Positions 52,437-61,467 of a DNA stretch of 64,000 nt are shown here, piece after piece (positions within the stretch are counted from its first letter, which is position 1; every line of letters begins with the position of its first letter). A model generated the notes under the pieces. That model was not told where the DNA came from. It saw nothing but the letters and a program-made list of their open reading frames with translations, and searched no databases. Source of the DNA: Allobosea sp. Root483D1. Its GTDB lineage: Bacteria; Pseudomonadota; Alphaproteobacteria; Rhizobiales; Beijerinckiaceae. Both the position numbers and the translations under genes were made by a program. The stretch lies in the NCBI RefSeq assembly GCF_001429505.1, contig NZ_LMJW01000022.1, positions 418,420-482,419 of the forward strand. Reading direction: 5' to 3'.

Positions 52437-53462
52437 ATGAAGAAATTCATGGCAGCCGCGGTGGCCGGGTTCGGCTTCGCGCTGGTTGCGGCGAGCGCGC
52501 AGGCCCAAGCGCCTCAAGTCCTCGCTCAGGTGAAGAGCCGCGGCATCCTGAACTGCGGCTCGAACACCGGCCTCGCCGGTTTCGGCGTGCCGGATGCGCA
52601 GGGCAGCTGGAAGGGGCTCGACGTCGATTTCTGCCGTGCCATTGCGGCGACGGTGTTCAACGACCCGACCAAGGTGAAGTTCATCCCGCTCTCGGCCAAG
52701 GACCGTTTCACGGCCTTGCAGTCGGGCGAGGTCGACGTGCTCGTGCGCAACTCGACCTGGACGATGTCGCGCGACACCGCGCTCGGCCTGCAGTTCACCG
52801 GCGTGAACTACTATGACGGCCAGGGCTTCATGGTCCGCAAGAAACTCGGCGTCACCTCGGCGCTGCAGCTCAGCGGCGCCTCGGTCTGCACCCAGCAGGG
52901 CACCACCACCGAGCTCAACCTCGCTGACTTCTTCCGCGCCAACAACCTGAAATACGAAGTCGTCGCCTTCGCGACCTCGGACGAGACGGTCAAGGCCTAT
53001 GATTCCGGCCGCTGCGACGCCTTCACCACCGATGCCTCGGGCCTCTATGCCGAGCGCCTCAAGCTGACGGCGCCGGACGATCACATGGTCCTGCCGGAGA
53101 TCATCTCGAAGGAGCCGCTCGGCCCGGCGACCCGCAATAACGACTCCCAGTGGTTCGGCCTGGTGAAGTGGGTCCACTACGCCATGTTGAACGCCGAGGA
53201 GCTCGGCGTGACCAAGGCGAATGTCGACGAGATGCTGAAGTCGAGCAATCCGGAGATCAAGCGCCTGCTCGGAACCGAGGGCAAGTTCGGCGAGAGCGTC
53301 GGCCTGACCGCCGATTGGGGCTACCGGATCATCAAGCATGTCGGCAATTACGGCGAGAGCTTCGAAAGCAATGTCGGCCAGGGCTCGCTGCTGAAGATCG
53401 CTCGCGGCCAGAACGCGCTGTGGACCAAGGGCGGCCTGCAATACGCGCCGCCGGTTCGCTGA
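52437..53462 (+). CDS. aapJ: General amino-acid ABC transporter binding protein (AapJ/BztA type), copy 1
   Basis: A 341-residue periplasmic amino-acid-binding protein, first of three tandem copies. Its signal peptide ends AQAQA. The motif CGSNTGLAGFGVPDAQG, followed by LDVDFCRAIAATVF, is the AapJ/BztA opening. STWTMSRDTALGL carries Arg112, the expected alpha-carboxylate ligand, and YYDGQGFMVRKKLG and GTTTELNLADFF follow. The end YGESFESNVGQGSLLKIARG is family-typical. It opens the aap cluster and is followed by a GC-rich hairpin, then copy 2. Confidence 0.92.
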   Translation: MKKFMAAAVAGFGFALVAASAQAQAPQVLAQVKSRGILNCGSNTGLAGFGVPDAQGSWKGLDVDFCRAIAATVFNDPTKVKFIPLSAKDRFTALQSGEVDVLVRNSTWTMSRDTALGLQFTGVNYYDGQGFMVRKKLGVTSALQLSGASVCTQQGTTTELNLADFFRANNLKYEVVAFATSDETVKAYDSGRCDAFTTDASGLYAERLKLTAPDDHMVLPEIISKEPLGPATRNNDSQWFGLVKWVHYAMLNAEELGVTKANVDEMLKSSNPEIKRLLGTEGKFGESVGLTADWGYRIIKHVGNYGESFESNVGQGSLLKIARGQNALWTKGGLQYAPPVR

Positions 53463-53472
53463 AGAGCTTGAG

Positions 53473-53501
53473 CGGGGCGGGTGCCATCGGCTCCCGCCCC
53501 G
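53473..53501 (+). repeat. GC-rich hairpin after binding-protein copy 1
   Basis: CGGGGCGGG and CCCGCCCCG form a perfect 9-bp stem with an 11-nt loop, 11 bp beyond the stop codon. The following ATTCTCTCT is a poor U tract. It may act as a partial terminator or mRNA 3' protector, allowing more binding protein than permease. Confidence 0.55.
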
Positions 53502-53572
53502 ATTCTCTCTAAAATGACTGGAAACGGAGGGTTCGCCCGGACCGGTACGGTTCGGGACGCGCCACCGACCGA

Positions 53573-53591
53573 GAACGGGACGAACCCGTTC
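53573..53591 (+). promoter_or_regulatory. Leader hairpin upstream of binding-protein copy 2
   Basis: GAACGGG-ACGAA-CCCGTTC is a perfect 7-bp stem 20 nt before the ATG of copy 2. The same element, with one base change that keeps pairing, occurs before copy 3 (54724-54741). CGCCAGACAGGGGA, with the ribosome site, follows in both. Confidence 0.55.
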
Positions 53592-53610
53592 CGCCAGACA
53601 GGGGATACGC

Positions 53611-54630
53611 ATGATCAGGATCATCAGCGCGGCGCTGTTCGCCGTCGCGGCAGTATTCAGCTCCGCGAACGCGCAGGCGCAGCAGACCCTCGCCCAGATC
53701 AAGAGCAGGGGCGTCCTGAACTGCGGCTCCAATACCGGCCTGATCGGTTTCGGCGCCCCCGACGCGCAGGGGAACTGGAGCGGCCTCGACGTCGAGTATT
53801 GCCGTGCCATCGCCGCGGCGATCTTCAACGACCCGGCCAAGGTGAAGTTCATCCCGCTCTCGGCCAATGACCGCTTCAAGGCCCTGCTGGCCGGCGACGT
53901 CGACGTGCTCGTGCGCAACTCGACCTGGACCATCACGAACGACACGCCGCCCGGCCTGCTCTTCACCAACGTCAACTACTATGACGGTCAGGGCTTGATG
54001 GTGCGCCGCAAGCTCGGCGTCATGTCGGTGATGCAGCTGGCCGGCGCCTCGATCTGCGTGCAACGGGGCACCACGACCGAGCTCAACGTCGTCGATTATT
54101 TCAAGATCAACAATCTCAGGCACACCATCGTCGCCTTCGATACCGGCCCCGAGACACTCAAGGCCTACGATGCCGGCCGCTGCGACGCCTTCACCACGGA
54201 TGCCTCGTCCCTTTATTCCGAGCGCCTGAAGCTGACAGCGCCGGACGACCATATGGTTCTTGTCGAGATCATCTCGAAGGAGCCGCTCGGTCCGCTGACC
54301 CGCGACAACGACTCGCAATGGTTCAAGCTGGTGCGCTGGGTCCATTTCGCCATGCTGAATGCCGAGGAGCTCGGCGTGACCAAGGCCAATGTCGATCAGA
54401 TGCGGGGATCGACAAATCCGGAAATCAAGCGCCTGCTCGGCATCGACGGCAAGTTCGGCGAGGGGCTCGGCCTGAGCAATGACTGGGCGTACCGGATCGT
54501 CAAGCATGTCGGCAATTACGGCGAGAGCTTCGAGCGCACCGTCGGCAGCCGCTCGGTGCTGAGGATGTCGCGCGGCCAGAACGCGCTCTGGACCAAGGGG
54601 GGATTGCAGTACGCGCCCCCGATCCGTTGA
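53611..54630 (+). CDS. Amino-acid-type ABC binding protein, diverged copy 2
   Basis: A 339-residue paralogue of the flanking copies, with a signal peptide ending NAQAQ. The fold is intact (CGSNTGLIGFGAPDAQG, GQGLMVRRKLGV, GTTTELNVVDYF). But the ligand loop reads STWTITNDTPPGL: Asn110 replaces the Arg found at the same place in copies 1 and 3, and two Pro enter the loop. That Arg normally binds the amino-acid carboxylate, so this copy may bind a different ligand or none. Its last third is closest to copy 1 (NDSQWF...LV.WVH). Copy 3 follows. Confidence 0.88.
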   Translation: MIRIISAALFAVAAVFSSANAQAQQTLAQIKSRGVLNCGSNTGLIGFGAPDAQGNWSGLDVEYCRAIAAAIFNDPAKVKFIPLSANDRFKALLAGDVDVLVRNSTWTITNDTPPGLLFTNVNYYDGQGLMVRRKLGVMSVMQLAGASICVQRGTTTELNVVDYFKINNLRHTIVAFDTGPETLKAYDAGRCDAFTTDASSLYSERLKLTAPDDHMVLVEIISKEPLGPLTRDNDSQWFKLVRWVHFAMLNAEELGVTKANVDQMRGSTNPEIKRLLGIDGKFGEGLGLSNDWAYRIVKHVGNYGESFERTVGSRSVLRMSRGQNALWTKGGLQYAPPIR

Positions 54631-54723
54631 GTTTTTTTGGAAGGGCACCTCCGTTTTTTGTCAGGGAGAGAATGAGGAGAATGACGCCGGCAGGGGCTGG
54701 CCTGGAGCTTGCTAGTTAATCGA

Positions 54724-54741
54724 GAGCGGGAAAACCCGTTC
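54724..54741 (+). promoter_or_regulatory. Leader hairpin upstream of binding-protein copy 3
   Basis: GAGCGGG-AAAA-CCCGTTC, 24 nt before the copy 3 ATG. Compared with the copy 2 leader, A is replaced by G in the left arm, giving a G-U pair instead of A-U, so pairing is kept while sequence changes. Confidence 0.55.
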
Positions 54742-54765
54742 CGCCAAACAGGGGACAGAACAATC

Positions 54766-55788
54766 ATGATCCAAGTCATTGGCGCGGCGCTCATCGCCGT
54801 CTCCGCCGCCATGTGCGCGAGCGGAGCACTGGCCCAGTCGCCTACGCTGGCGCAGGTCAAGAATCGCGGCATCCTGCACTGCGGCTCCGGCACCGGTCTC
54901 GCCGGTTTCGGCATCCCTGATCAGCAGGGCAATTGGTCCGGCATGGACGTGGACATCTGTCGCGCTGTCGCCTCGGCCATCTTCAACGATCCGGCCAAGG
55001 TCAAGTTCATTCCACTTTCGGCCAAGGACCGCTTCACCTCGTTGCAATCGGGTGAGGTCGATCTCCTGTCGCGCACCACGACCTGGACGATCTCGCGCGA
55101 CACCGCGCTCGGCCTGAACTTCGCCGGCGTCAACTACTATGACGGCCAAGGCTTCATGGTGCGCAAGAAGCTCGGCATCGATTCGGTGTTGAAGCTCGCG
55201 GGGGCCTCGATCTGCACCCAGCAGGGCACCACGACCGAACTCAACCTCGCCGACTATTTCCGCACCAACAAGATCAAGTACGAGGTCGTCGCCTTCGCCT
55301 CCAACCAGGAGACGGTCAAAGCCTATGAGGCCGGTCGTTGTGACGCCTTCACCACCGACGCCTCGGGCCTTTACGCCGAGCGCCTGACGCTCTCGAATCC
55401 GGATGATCACATGGTGTTGCCGGAGATCATCTCGAAGGAGCCGCTCGGCCCGGTCGTGCGTCATGGCGACGATGTCTGGCTCGATATCGTCAAATGGTCG
55501 CTCTTCGCCATGATCAATGCCGAGGAGCTCGGCATCACCAAGGCGAATGCCGACGAGATGCTCAAATCCGACAATCCGGAGATCAAGCGCTTCGTTGGGA
55601 CCGAAGGCAAGTTCGGCGAGCCGATGGGCCTGACCAATGACTGGGCCTATCGGATCGTCAAGCATATCGGCAATTATGGTGAGAGCTTCGAGCGCAATGT
55701 CGGCTCCGGCTCGCTGCTGAAGATCGCCCGCGGCCAGAACGCGCTCTGGTCCAAGGGCGGGCTGCAATACGCGCCGCCGATCCGGTGA
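54766..55788 (+). CDS. General amino-acid ABC transporter binding protein, copy 3
   Basis: A 340-residue third paralogue, with a signal peptide ending GALAQ. The ligand loop TTWTISRDTALGL keeps Arg111. The middle (QGFMVRKKLGI, GTTTELNLADYFRTN, DAFTTDASGLYAERL) is closest to copy 1. The stretch RHGDDVWLDIVKW is the usual AapJ form not shared with copies 1 and 2. AGGGGA precedes ATG 54766. It is followed by a hairpin and the permease gene. Confidence 0.92.
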   Translation: MIQVIGAALIAVSAAMCASGALAQSPTLAQVKNRGILHCGSGTGLAGFGIPDQQGNWSGMDVDICRAVASAIFNDPAKVKFIPLSAKDRFTSLQSGEVDLLSRTTTWTISRDTALGLNFAGVNYYDGQGFMVRKKLGIDSVLKLAGASICTQQGTTTELNLADYFRTNKIKYEVVAFASNQETVKAYEAGRCDAFTTDASGLYAERLTLSNPDDHMVLPEIISKEPLGPVVRHGDDVWLDIVKWSLFAMINAEELGITKANADEMLKSDNPEIKRFVGTEGKFGEPMGLTNDWAYRIVKHIGNYGESFERNVGSGSLLKIARGQNALWSKGGLQYAPPIR

Positions 55789-55793
55789 GAACC

Positions 55794-55822
55794 GCCGATG
55801 CGTGGCTCCGCTGCGCATCGGC
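55794..55822 (+). repeat. Hairpin between binding-protein copy 3 and aapQ
   Basis: GCCGATGCG and CGCATCGGC form a perfect 9-bp stem with an 11-nt loop, starting 6 bp after the stop codon. There is no U tract. It is well placed to lower downstream permease expression relative to the binding protein, as in other ABC operons. Confidence 0.55.
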
Positions 55823-55930
55823 CATTGAAGCTGTCTTGTTCCGGCGAACCGGATAAGAATACGGGCTGGCAGTGATCCGCAGGGGTCGCTGCCGGACCCT
55901 CGGTCGCCAACACTCAGAAGGGCGTCAGAC

Positions 55931-57121
55931 GTGTCGATTACTTCCGCAGAGGTCAAGCCGGGCAAAGCCTCGCTGCTCTACGACCCGAAGATCCGGGGCT
56001 ATTTCTATCAGATCCTGCTGCTCGCCGTGGTGGGCTTCGTGATCTGGTCCGCCGCGTCGAACGCGATCGAGAACCTGCGGGCTCAGAAGATCGCCTCCGG
56101 CTTCGGCTTCTGGCACAACGCCTCCGGTTTCGACATCAACCAGAAGCTGATCCCCTATGACGCCTCAAGCGGCACCTATGGCCGCGCCTTCTGGGTCGGA
56201 TTGCTGAACACGCTGCTTGTCGCCGCGATCGGCATCGTGCTGGCGACTTTCCTCGGCTTCTTCGTCGGCGTCGCCCGGCTGTCGAGCAACTGGATCGTCT
56301 CGAAGATCGCGATGATCTATGTCGAGGTCATCCGCAACGTGCCGCTGCTGCTGCAGTTGTTCTTCTGGTACAATGCGGTGCTGAAGCCGCTGCCCAATCC
56401 GCGCCAGTCGATCGAGCTTCCGGCCGGCTTCCTGCTCAACAATCGCGGCCTCTACGTCCCCGATCCGCAGTTCGGCCCTGGCGGCAACCTGATCATCTGG
56501 GCGTTCGTGATCGGCCTTGTCGTCACTTTCGTCTTCCGCTCCTGGGCTCGCAAGCAGCAGGCGGCGACGGGTAAGCAGTACCCGATCGGCCTGATTGCCT
56601 TTGGTTTGATCATCGTCCTGCCGACGCTGGTCTATTTCGCCACCGGGCGGCCGATCACCTTCGTCTATCCGGAGCTCGCCGGCTTCAACCTGCGCGGCGG
56701 CATCCAGATCTTCCCGGAATTCGTCGCGCTGCTGGTCGGCCTCACGACCTACACCGCCGGCTTCATCGCCGAGGTGGTCCGCGCCGGCATCCTCGCCGTC
56801 TCGAAGGGGCAGACCGAGGCAGCCAATGCGCTCGGCCTGAGGGCCGGGCCGACACTGAAGCTCGTGGTCATCCCGCAAGCGATGCGCGTGATCATCCCGC
56901 CGCTGACCTCGAACTATCTCAACCTGACCAAGAACTCCTCGCTCGCGGTCGCGATCGGCTACCCCGACCTGGTCCAGGTCTTCACCGGCACGGTCCTCAA
57001 CCAGACCGGTCAGGCGGTCGAGGTCGTCGCCATCACCATGGCGGTCTATCTGACCATCTCGCTGGTGACGTCTCTGTTCATGAACATCTACAACAAGCGC
57101 ATGGCGCTGGTGGAACGGTGA
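55931..57121 (+). CDS. aapQ: Amino-acid ABC transporter permease AapQ
   Basis: A 396-residue permease of the His/Glu/Gln/opine family. It starts YDPKIRGYFYQILLLAVVGF and has about eight helices, with a large insertion between helix 3 and the C-terminal half as in AapQ/BztB. TLLVAAIGIVLATFLGFFVG is present, and the ATPase-contact EAA motif is EAANALGLRAG. The start is GTG 55931. It pairs with AapM to form the membrane channel for the three binding proteins. Confidence 0.93.
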   Translation: MSITSAEVKPGKASLLYDPKIRGYFYQILLLAVVGFVIWSAASNAIENLRAQKIASGFGFWHNASGFDINQKLIPYDASSGTYGRAFWVGLLNTLLVAAIGIVLATFLGFFVGVARLSSNWIVSKIAMIYVEVIRNVPLLLQLFFWYNAVLKPLPNPRQSIELPAGFLLNNRGLYVPDPQFGPGGNLIIWAFVIGLVVTFVFRSWARKQQAATGKQYPIGLIAFGLIIVLPTLVYFATGRPITFVYPELAGFNLRGGIQIFPEFVALLVGLTTYTAGFIAEVVRAGILAVSKGQTEAANALGLRAGPTLKLVVIPQAMRVIIPPLTSNYLNLTKNSSLAVAIGYPDLVQVFTGTVLNQTGQAVEVVAITMAVYLTISLVTSLFMNIYNKRMALVER

Positions 57122-57131
57122 GGGCGCCCCA

Positions 57132-58511
57132 ATGACCGACGCAACCACCGAAATGGCTCCCTACGCCTTCGTCCGCAGGGAAACGCTGGAGCAGCAACCG
57201 GCGCCGCTCTCCGTCGCCGGGCCGCTCGCCTGGGTCAGGCAGCATCTGCTCTCCAGCCCGCTCAACATCGCGCTGACGCTGGTCTGCCTCTACCTTGTCG
57301 TCGACACGGTGCCGGGGATGATCCGCTTCTATTTCCTGGACGCGGTCTGGACCGGCACGAACCGAGACGCCTGCCTCGCCGACAAGGTCGGCCGGCCGGT
57401 CGGGGCCTGCTGGGCCTATATCGCCGATCGCTTCCAGTACTTCATCTACGGCTCCTACCCGATCAACCAGCGCTGGCGGGTCAACATCGTCTTCGTGATG
57501 TTCGCGCTCGGCGTGGCCTGGCTGCTCTGGACGAGCGCGCCGAAGAAGAAGCTCGGCATCTTCTTCTTCTTCGTGCTGCTGCCGATCTCGGCCTATGTGC
57601 TGCTGCTCGGCGGCCCTGGTGCCGAGCGCTTCCTTGGCTTCTGCCTGACGCTGACGCTGGCGCTCGCCGCGCTTTACGTCGTGCTCTCCTTCGTGCCCCA
57701 AATCGTCCAGTTCTATATCGGCGCGGCGGCGGTCGGCGTGGTCCAGCAGCTTCCGGTCTGGAAGCGCTTCTGGGGCCCGAAGCAGCTCGTGCTGTTCGCG
57801 CTCATGGTCTTCGGCTTCCTCAGCCTGCTGGCGGGCGGCCCCGGTCTGCCCAGGGTCGACACCGGCCTCTGGGGCGGTATGACCGTGACCTTCCTGATCG
57901 CGGCGGTCGGCATCGTCTTCTCGCTGCCGCTAGGCGTGGTCCTGGCGCTCGGCCGGCGCTCGAAGCTGCCGATCATCCAGCTGCTCTCGGTGATCTTCAT
58001 CGAGTTCGTCCGCGGCGTGCCGCTGATCACCGTGCTGTTCATGGCCAACACCATGCTGCCGCTGTTCGTGCCGCAGGAGTATTCGCCTGACCGGCTGCTG
58101 CGCCCGCTCGTCGGCGTCGCGCTCTTCGCCGCCGCCTACATGGCGGAGGTGGTGCGCGGCGGCCTGCAGGCGATGCCGAAGGGCCAGTACGAGGGCGCGA
58201 TGTCGCTCGGTCTCGGCTACTGGAGCATGATGCGGCTGATCATCCTGCCGCAGGCGCTGCGTATCGTGATCCCGGGCATCGTCAACACCTTCATCGGGCT
58301 GTTCAAGGATACGACGCTGGTCACCATCGTCGGCATCTTCGACTTCCTGCGCACCATCGAGGCGACGCTGGTCGATCCGACCTGGGCGACGCCGACGACC
58401 CGCTCGACGGGCTATGCATTCGCAGCGGTTTTCTATTTCCTGTGTTGCTGGGGCATGTCCCGCTACTCGATCGCGGTCGAGAAGCGGCTCGCCGCCGGCC
58501 AGAAGCGTTGA
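57132..58511 (+). CDS. aapM: Amino-acid ABC transporter permease AapM
   Basis: A 459-residue permease, AapM/BztC type. A long N-terminal part holds extra helices ([20 protein letters not shown] and [19 protein letters not shown]). The conserved core has [20 protein letters not shown], the EAA motif [11 protein letters not shown], and [20 protein letters not shown]. It starts 10 bp after aapQ, with aapP 11 bp after it. Confidence 0.93.
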   Translation: MTDATTEMAPYAFVRRETLEQQPAPLSVAGPLAWVRQHLLSSPLNIALTLVCLYLVVDTVPGMIRFYFLDAVWTGTNRDACLADKVGRPVGACWAYIADRFQYFIYGSYPINQRWRVNIVFVMFALGVAWLLWTSAPKKKLGIFFFFVLLPISAYVLLLGGPGAERFLGFCLTLTLALAALYVVLSFVPQIVQFYIGAAAVGVVQQLPVWKRFWGPKQLVLFALMVFGFLSLLAGGPGLPRVDTGLWGGMTVTFLIAAVGIVFSLPLGVVLALGRRSKLPIIQLLSVIFIEFVRGVPLITVLFMANTMLPLFVPQEYSPDRLLRPLVGVALFAAAYMAEVVRGGLQAMPKGQYEGAMSLGLGYWSMMRLIILPQALRIVIPGIVNTFIGLFKDTTLVTIVGIFDFLRTIEATLVDPTWATPTTRSTGYAFAAVFYFLCCWGMSRYSIAVEKRLAAGQKR

Positions 58512-58522
58512 GGGGAACAATC

Positions 58523-59317
58523 ATGGCTATGGCAGAAACCACCAGCTCGCGCCCGACCGCGCTGAAGCAGACCGCGCTGAACACCGCGACGGCTGTCGAG
58601 ATGATCGGCGTCAACAAGTGGTATGGCGAGTTCCACGTGTTGCGCGATATCAACCTGAAGGTGTCGCGCGGCGAGAAGCTGGTCATTTGCGGCCCGTCCG
58701 GCTCGGGCAAATCGACGATGATCCGCTGCATCAACCGGCTGGAAGAGCACCAGAAGGGCCAGATCATCGTCGACGGCACCGAGCTCACCAACGACCTGAA
58801 GAAGATCGACGAGATCCGTCGTGACGTCGGCATGGTCTTCCAGCACTTCAACCTGTTCCCGCATCTGACGATCCTGGAAAACCTGACGCTGGCGCCGATC
58901 TGGGTTCGCAAGATGCCCAAGAAGGATGCCGAGGAGATCGCGATGCACTATCTCAAGCGCGTCAAGATCCCCGAGCAGGCGTTGAAGTATCCCGGCCAGC
59001 TCTCCGGCGGCCAGCAGCAGCGCGTCGCCATCGCCCGTTCGCTGTGCATGAGCCCGAAGATCATGCTGTTCGACGAGCCGACCTCGGCGCTCGATCCGGA
59101 AATGGTCAAGGAGGTGCTCGACACCATGGTCTCGCTGGCGGACGAAGGCATGACCATGCTCTGCGTCACCCACGAGATGGGCTTCGCCCGCCAGGTCGCC
59201 GACCGGGTGATCTTCATGGACGCCGGCCAGATCGTCGAGATGAACGAGCCGAACGAGTTCTTCAAGAACCCGCAGCACGAGCGCACCAAGCTCTTCCTCA
59301 GCCAGATCCTGCACTGA
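58523..59317 (+). CDS. aapP: Amino-acid ABC transporter ATP-binding protein AapP
   Basis: A 264-residue ABC ATPase powering AapQM. Walker [11 protein letters not shown]-loop [12 protein letters not shown], signature LSGGQQQR, Walker [13 protein letters not shown] and the switch His in CVTHEMGFA are intact. ATG 58523 gives family length and directly follows aapM. It ends the transport operon and is followed by a GC-rich hairpin. Confidence 0.96.
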   Translation: MAMAETTSSRPTALKQTALNTATAVEMIGVNKWYGEFHVLRDINLKVSRGEKLVICGPSGSGKSTMIRCINRLEEHQKGQIIVDGTELTNDLKKIDEIRRDVGMVFQHFNLFPHLTILENLTLAPIWVRKMPKKDAEEIAMHYLKRVKIPEQALKYPGQLSGGQQQRVAIARSLCMSPKIMLFDEPTSALDPEMVKEVLDTMVSLADEGMTMLCVTHEMGFARQVADRVIFMDAGQIVEMNEPNEFFKNPQHERTKLFLSQILH

Positions 59318-59344
59318 TCCGGCCCGACCTCTTGTCTCCTTGCG

Positions 59345-59368
59345 ACGGCGCCTTCAGGGGCGCCGTTT
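59345..59368 (+). terminator. Probable terminator of the aap operon
   Basis: ACGGCGCC-TTCAGG-GGCGCCGT, an 8-bp perfect stem, then TTTG, 28 bp beyond the aapP stop. The short U tract makes termination plausible rather than certain. Confidence 0.55.
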
Positions 59369-59474
59369 GCATGTCAGCGGCCTCGATCGAGACGGTCCTG
59401 CGGGCGCATTCTGCGCCATTTCGGAACTTTTCGGGTTGATTGCGGTTGTTTCCCTCGAAATCGGAGGAAACAAC

Positions 59475-59756
59475 ATGAAACTCGTTCTCACGACTATGGT
59501 CGCTGGCTTGCTGCTCGGCAGTGCGGGCGCCTATGCCCAATCGGTCAACATCGGCCCCGGCGGGGTCAGTGTCGATACGCGCTCACCGCGCGATCGCGCC
59601 ATCGATCGGGACATCCGCCGCGAGGACCGGATGCGCGAGCGTGATCGCTGGGAGCGCCGCCGGGACTATCGCGCCGAGCGCGATTGCCGGACCGTGACGC
59701 AGGTCCGCGAGACCCCGCGCGGCGAGGTGCGTCGCACGACGCGCGTCTGCGACTAA
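59475..59756 (+). CDS. Small secreted highly charged protein, unknown
   Basis: A 93-residue protein with a signal peptide (LVLTTMVAGLLLGSAGAYA). A short Gly-rich stretch (VNIGPGGVSVDTR) is followed by an Arg/Asp/Glu-rich helix with repeated R-D-R steps (DRAIDRDIRREDRMRERD). The end has two Cys (DCRTVTQVRETPRG ... RVCD). GGAGG precedes ATG 59475. Similar small exported basic proteins are common in Rhizobiales; the function is unknown. A strong terminator follows. Confidence 0.65.
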   Translation: MKLVLTTMVAGLLLGSAGAYAQSVNIGPGGVSVDTRSPRDRAIDRDIRREDRMRERDRWERRRDYRAERDCRTVTQVRETPRGEVRRTTRVCD

Positions 59757-59786
59757 TCCGCGAGTTGAGTTGCGTTGCGTAAACGA

Positions 59787-59823
59787 GACCGCCGCACCCA
59801 GTCGGTGCGGCGGTCTTGTTTTT
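59787..59823 (+). terminator. Rho-independent terminator after the charged secreted protein
   Basis: A 12-bp perfect stem (GACCGCCGCACC / GGTGCGGCGGTC) with a CAGTC loop, then TTGTTTTT. It separates this gene from the convergent glpQ. Confidence 0.9.
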
Positions 59824-59829
59824 GCCCAG

Positions 59830-60993
59830 CTACTTGGCGTTCCGCGCCTTTACGGCCTGGTCCGGGAAGTCCGAGAACAGCCCATCGATGCCCAGCGCCA
59901 GATAAGCCTTGTACTCGGACGCCGGATCGCCCTTGAAGTCCGAGGCGAGGCGCTTGGGCTCGCTGCGGAAGGTCCAGGTATGGACGAAGAGCCCGGCGGC
60001 GTGGGCGTTCTTGACGACGTCGGTCGGCGGCAGCAGCACGCGGTCCCGCTCGTCGATCGCGCCGTCGCCATTGAGGTCGCGCGGCTTGCCGTCATCGCCC
60101 AGCACCTGTTTGGCCGGCATCAGATAGGGCTTCCAGGGCCCGACGCCGTCGGCATAGGTCTTGATTTCCTTCAGCCCTTCGGCGGTGACGAGGTCCTTGA
60201 AGGTGCGCTTGTCGCCGGTGACGGCGAAGTCGTAGGGCTTGTCGAACGGGGCGGCGAGCACGATGCCGCCATCCTTGTCGACATCGTCGGCGTCGACGAG
60301 CTGGATCAGGCGAAGCTGCGTCTTGCCACGCAGATATTTGAGGTTCGCCGTCTCGAAGCTCTGGATGAACACCGGCGAGGTTTTCTCGCTCCAGCCGGCT
60401 GCCTTCAATTGGTCGAGCAGCTTGTCCTCGATCGCAAGGCCCACGGCCGAGTGATAGGTCGAGTGCTTGATTTCGGGATAGATGCCGATCGTGCGACCGG
60501 TGCGGGTGCTCTCGGCCTTGGCGAGGTCGATGACCTGCTGCAGCGTCGGGATTTCGTATTTGCCGTTATGCGACTGATCGCGCTCGGGGAAAGCCTGCTT
60601 GGCCCGCAGCGTCTTGATCTCGGTGAGGGTGAAGTCGGAGGCGAACCAATCGCTGGTGTCGACGCCGTCGATCTTGCGGGTCGCCTTGCGCGCGGCGAAT
60701 TCGGGGCGGGTCGAGACATCGGTGGTGCCCGACAGCATCGGCTCGTGGCGGACGACGAGGTGGCCGTCCTTGGTCGAGACCAGGTCGGGCTCGATGAAGT
60801 CGGCGCCCTGTTCGATCGCGAGCTTGTACCCTTCGAGCGTGTGCTCGGGCAGGTAGCCGCTGGCGCCGCGATGGCCGACGATCAAGGCCGGCTTGCCGTC
60901 GAGGGTGGGAGCCGGGCTCTGCGCCAAAGCGGGCACGGCCAGCGCGAGGACAAAGGTTGCCAGCATGGTCGCCGGCTGGAACAGGGGTTTCAT
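59830..60993 (-). CDS. glpQ: Glycerophosphodiester phosphodiesterase, periplasmic
   Basis: A 387-residue GlpQ-type enzyme with a signal peptide ending VPALAQ. It releases glycerol-3-phosphate from phospholipid head-group diesters. Catalytic motifs: [19 protein letters not shown] (His, Arg, Glu) and [21 protein letters not shown] (Glu, Asp, His). [10 protein letters not shown] is the next acidic motif. Length fits the periplasmic Ca-dependent group. A weak PHO-like box lies upstream. Confidence 0.93.
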   Translation of the reverse strand: MKPLFQPATMLATFVLALAVPALAQSPAPTLDGKPALIVGHRGASGYLPEHTLEGYKLAIEQGADFIEPDLVSTKDGHLVVRHEPMLSGTTDVSTRPEFAARKATRKIDGVDTSDWFASDFTLTEIKTLRAKQAFPERDQSHNGKYEIPTLQQVIDLAKAESTRTGRTIGIYPEIKHSTYHSAVGLAIEDKLLDQLKAAGWSEKTSPVFIQSFETANLKYLRGKTQLRLIQLVDADDVDKDGGIVLAAPFDKPYDFAVTGDKRTFKDLVTAEGLKEIKTYADGVGPWKPYLMPAKQVLGDDGKPRDLNGDGAIDERDRVLLPPTDVVKNAHAAGLFVHTWTFRSEPKRLASDFKGDPASEYKAYLALGIDGLFSDFPDQAVKARNAK

Positions 60994-61043
60994 CTCGTCC
61001 GATCCTCGATCGCAATGGAAGGGCGCGAAACTGCTCGGTCGAT

Positions 61044-61061
61044 ATGACAGGCCGGTGAAGG
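61044..61061 (-). promoter_or_regulatory. Weak PHO-box-like site upstream of glpQ
   Basis: Read on the minus strand, CCTTCAC-CGGC-CTGTCAT matches CTGTCAT-N4-CTGTCAT at 11 of 14 positions, with a perfect second half, 51 bp before the glpQ ATG. Several matches of this quality would be expected by chance in 64 kb; gene function is the reason to note it. Confidence 0.3.
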
Positions 61062-61174
61062 CCCGTTTGCCTCTTCGCGATGTCGGGAGGTCGTCCCCGC
61101 TGGCACCGCGAAGATGCGCTTCAGAGGCTCCTGCCGCTCGCTTGCCTGGGTCACGAGCTCCGGGAGCGGGAGGC

Positions 61175-61312
61175 TCAGCGGCGGCCTTCCAGCGTGGTTT
61201 TGGCGTCGAGGCGCTTGGACGGCGGCGGCGTGGTGTCGACCGGCTGGGTGGCGCAGGCGGCGAGCGACAGGCAGAACAGGCCGGCGAGCGCGAGGCGGGA
61301 GAAGGCGGTCAT
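61175..61312 (-). CDS. Very small putative lipoprotein
   Basis: A 45-residue protein: signal [17 protein letters not shown] with lipobox LAAC, then a mature peptide of about 27 residues rich in Pro, Thr and Lys ([18 protein letters not shown]). ATG 61312 is chosen because the signal starts there. It resembles the short entericidin-like or anchoring lipoproteins that are common beside other genes in Rhizobiales. Function unknown. Confidence 0.5.
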   Translation of the reverse strand: MTAFSRLALAGLFCLSLAACATQPVDTTPPPSKRLDAKTTLEGRR

Positions 61313-61467
61313 TGCAGGTTCCCAGGCGGTTGGCGTTGCGGAAGGAGTTGTATCGTCTTGCGCCCTGTGGGACGAGGGCGTCAAGGGTGCTCGCGCGCTT
61401 CGGAATCGTTCCAGATCGGGCCGATCCCGAGAGCCGCGACGAAGAGCAGTGACAGGAACCGCAGGAC

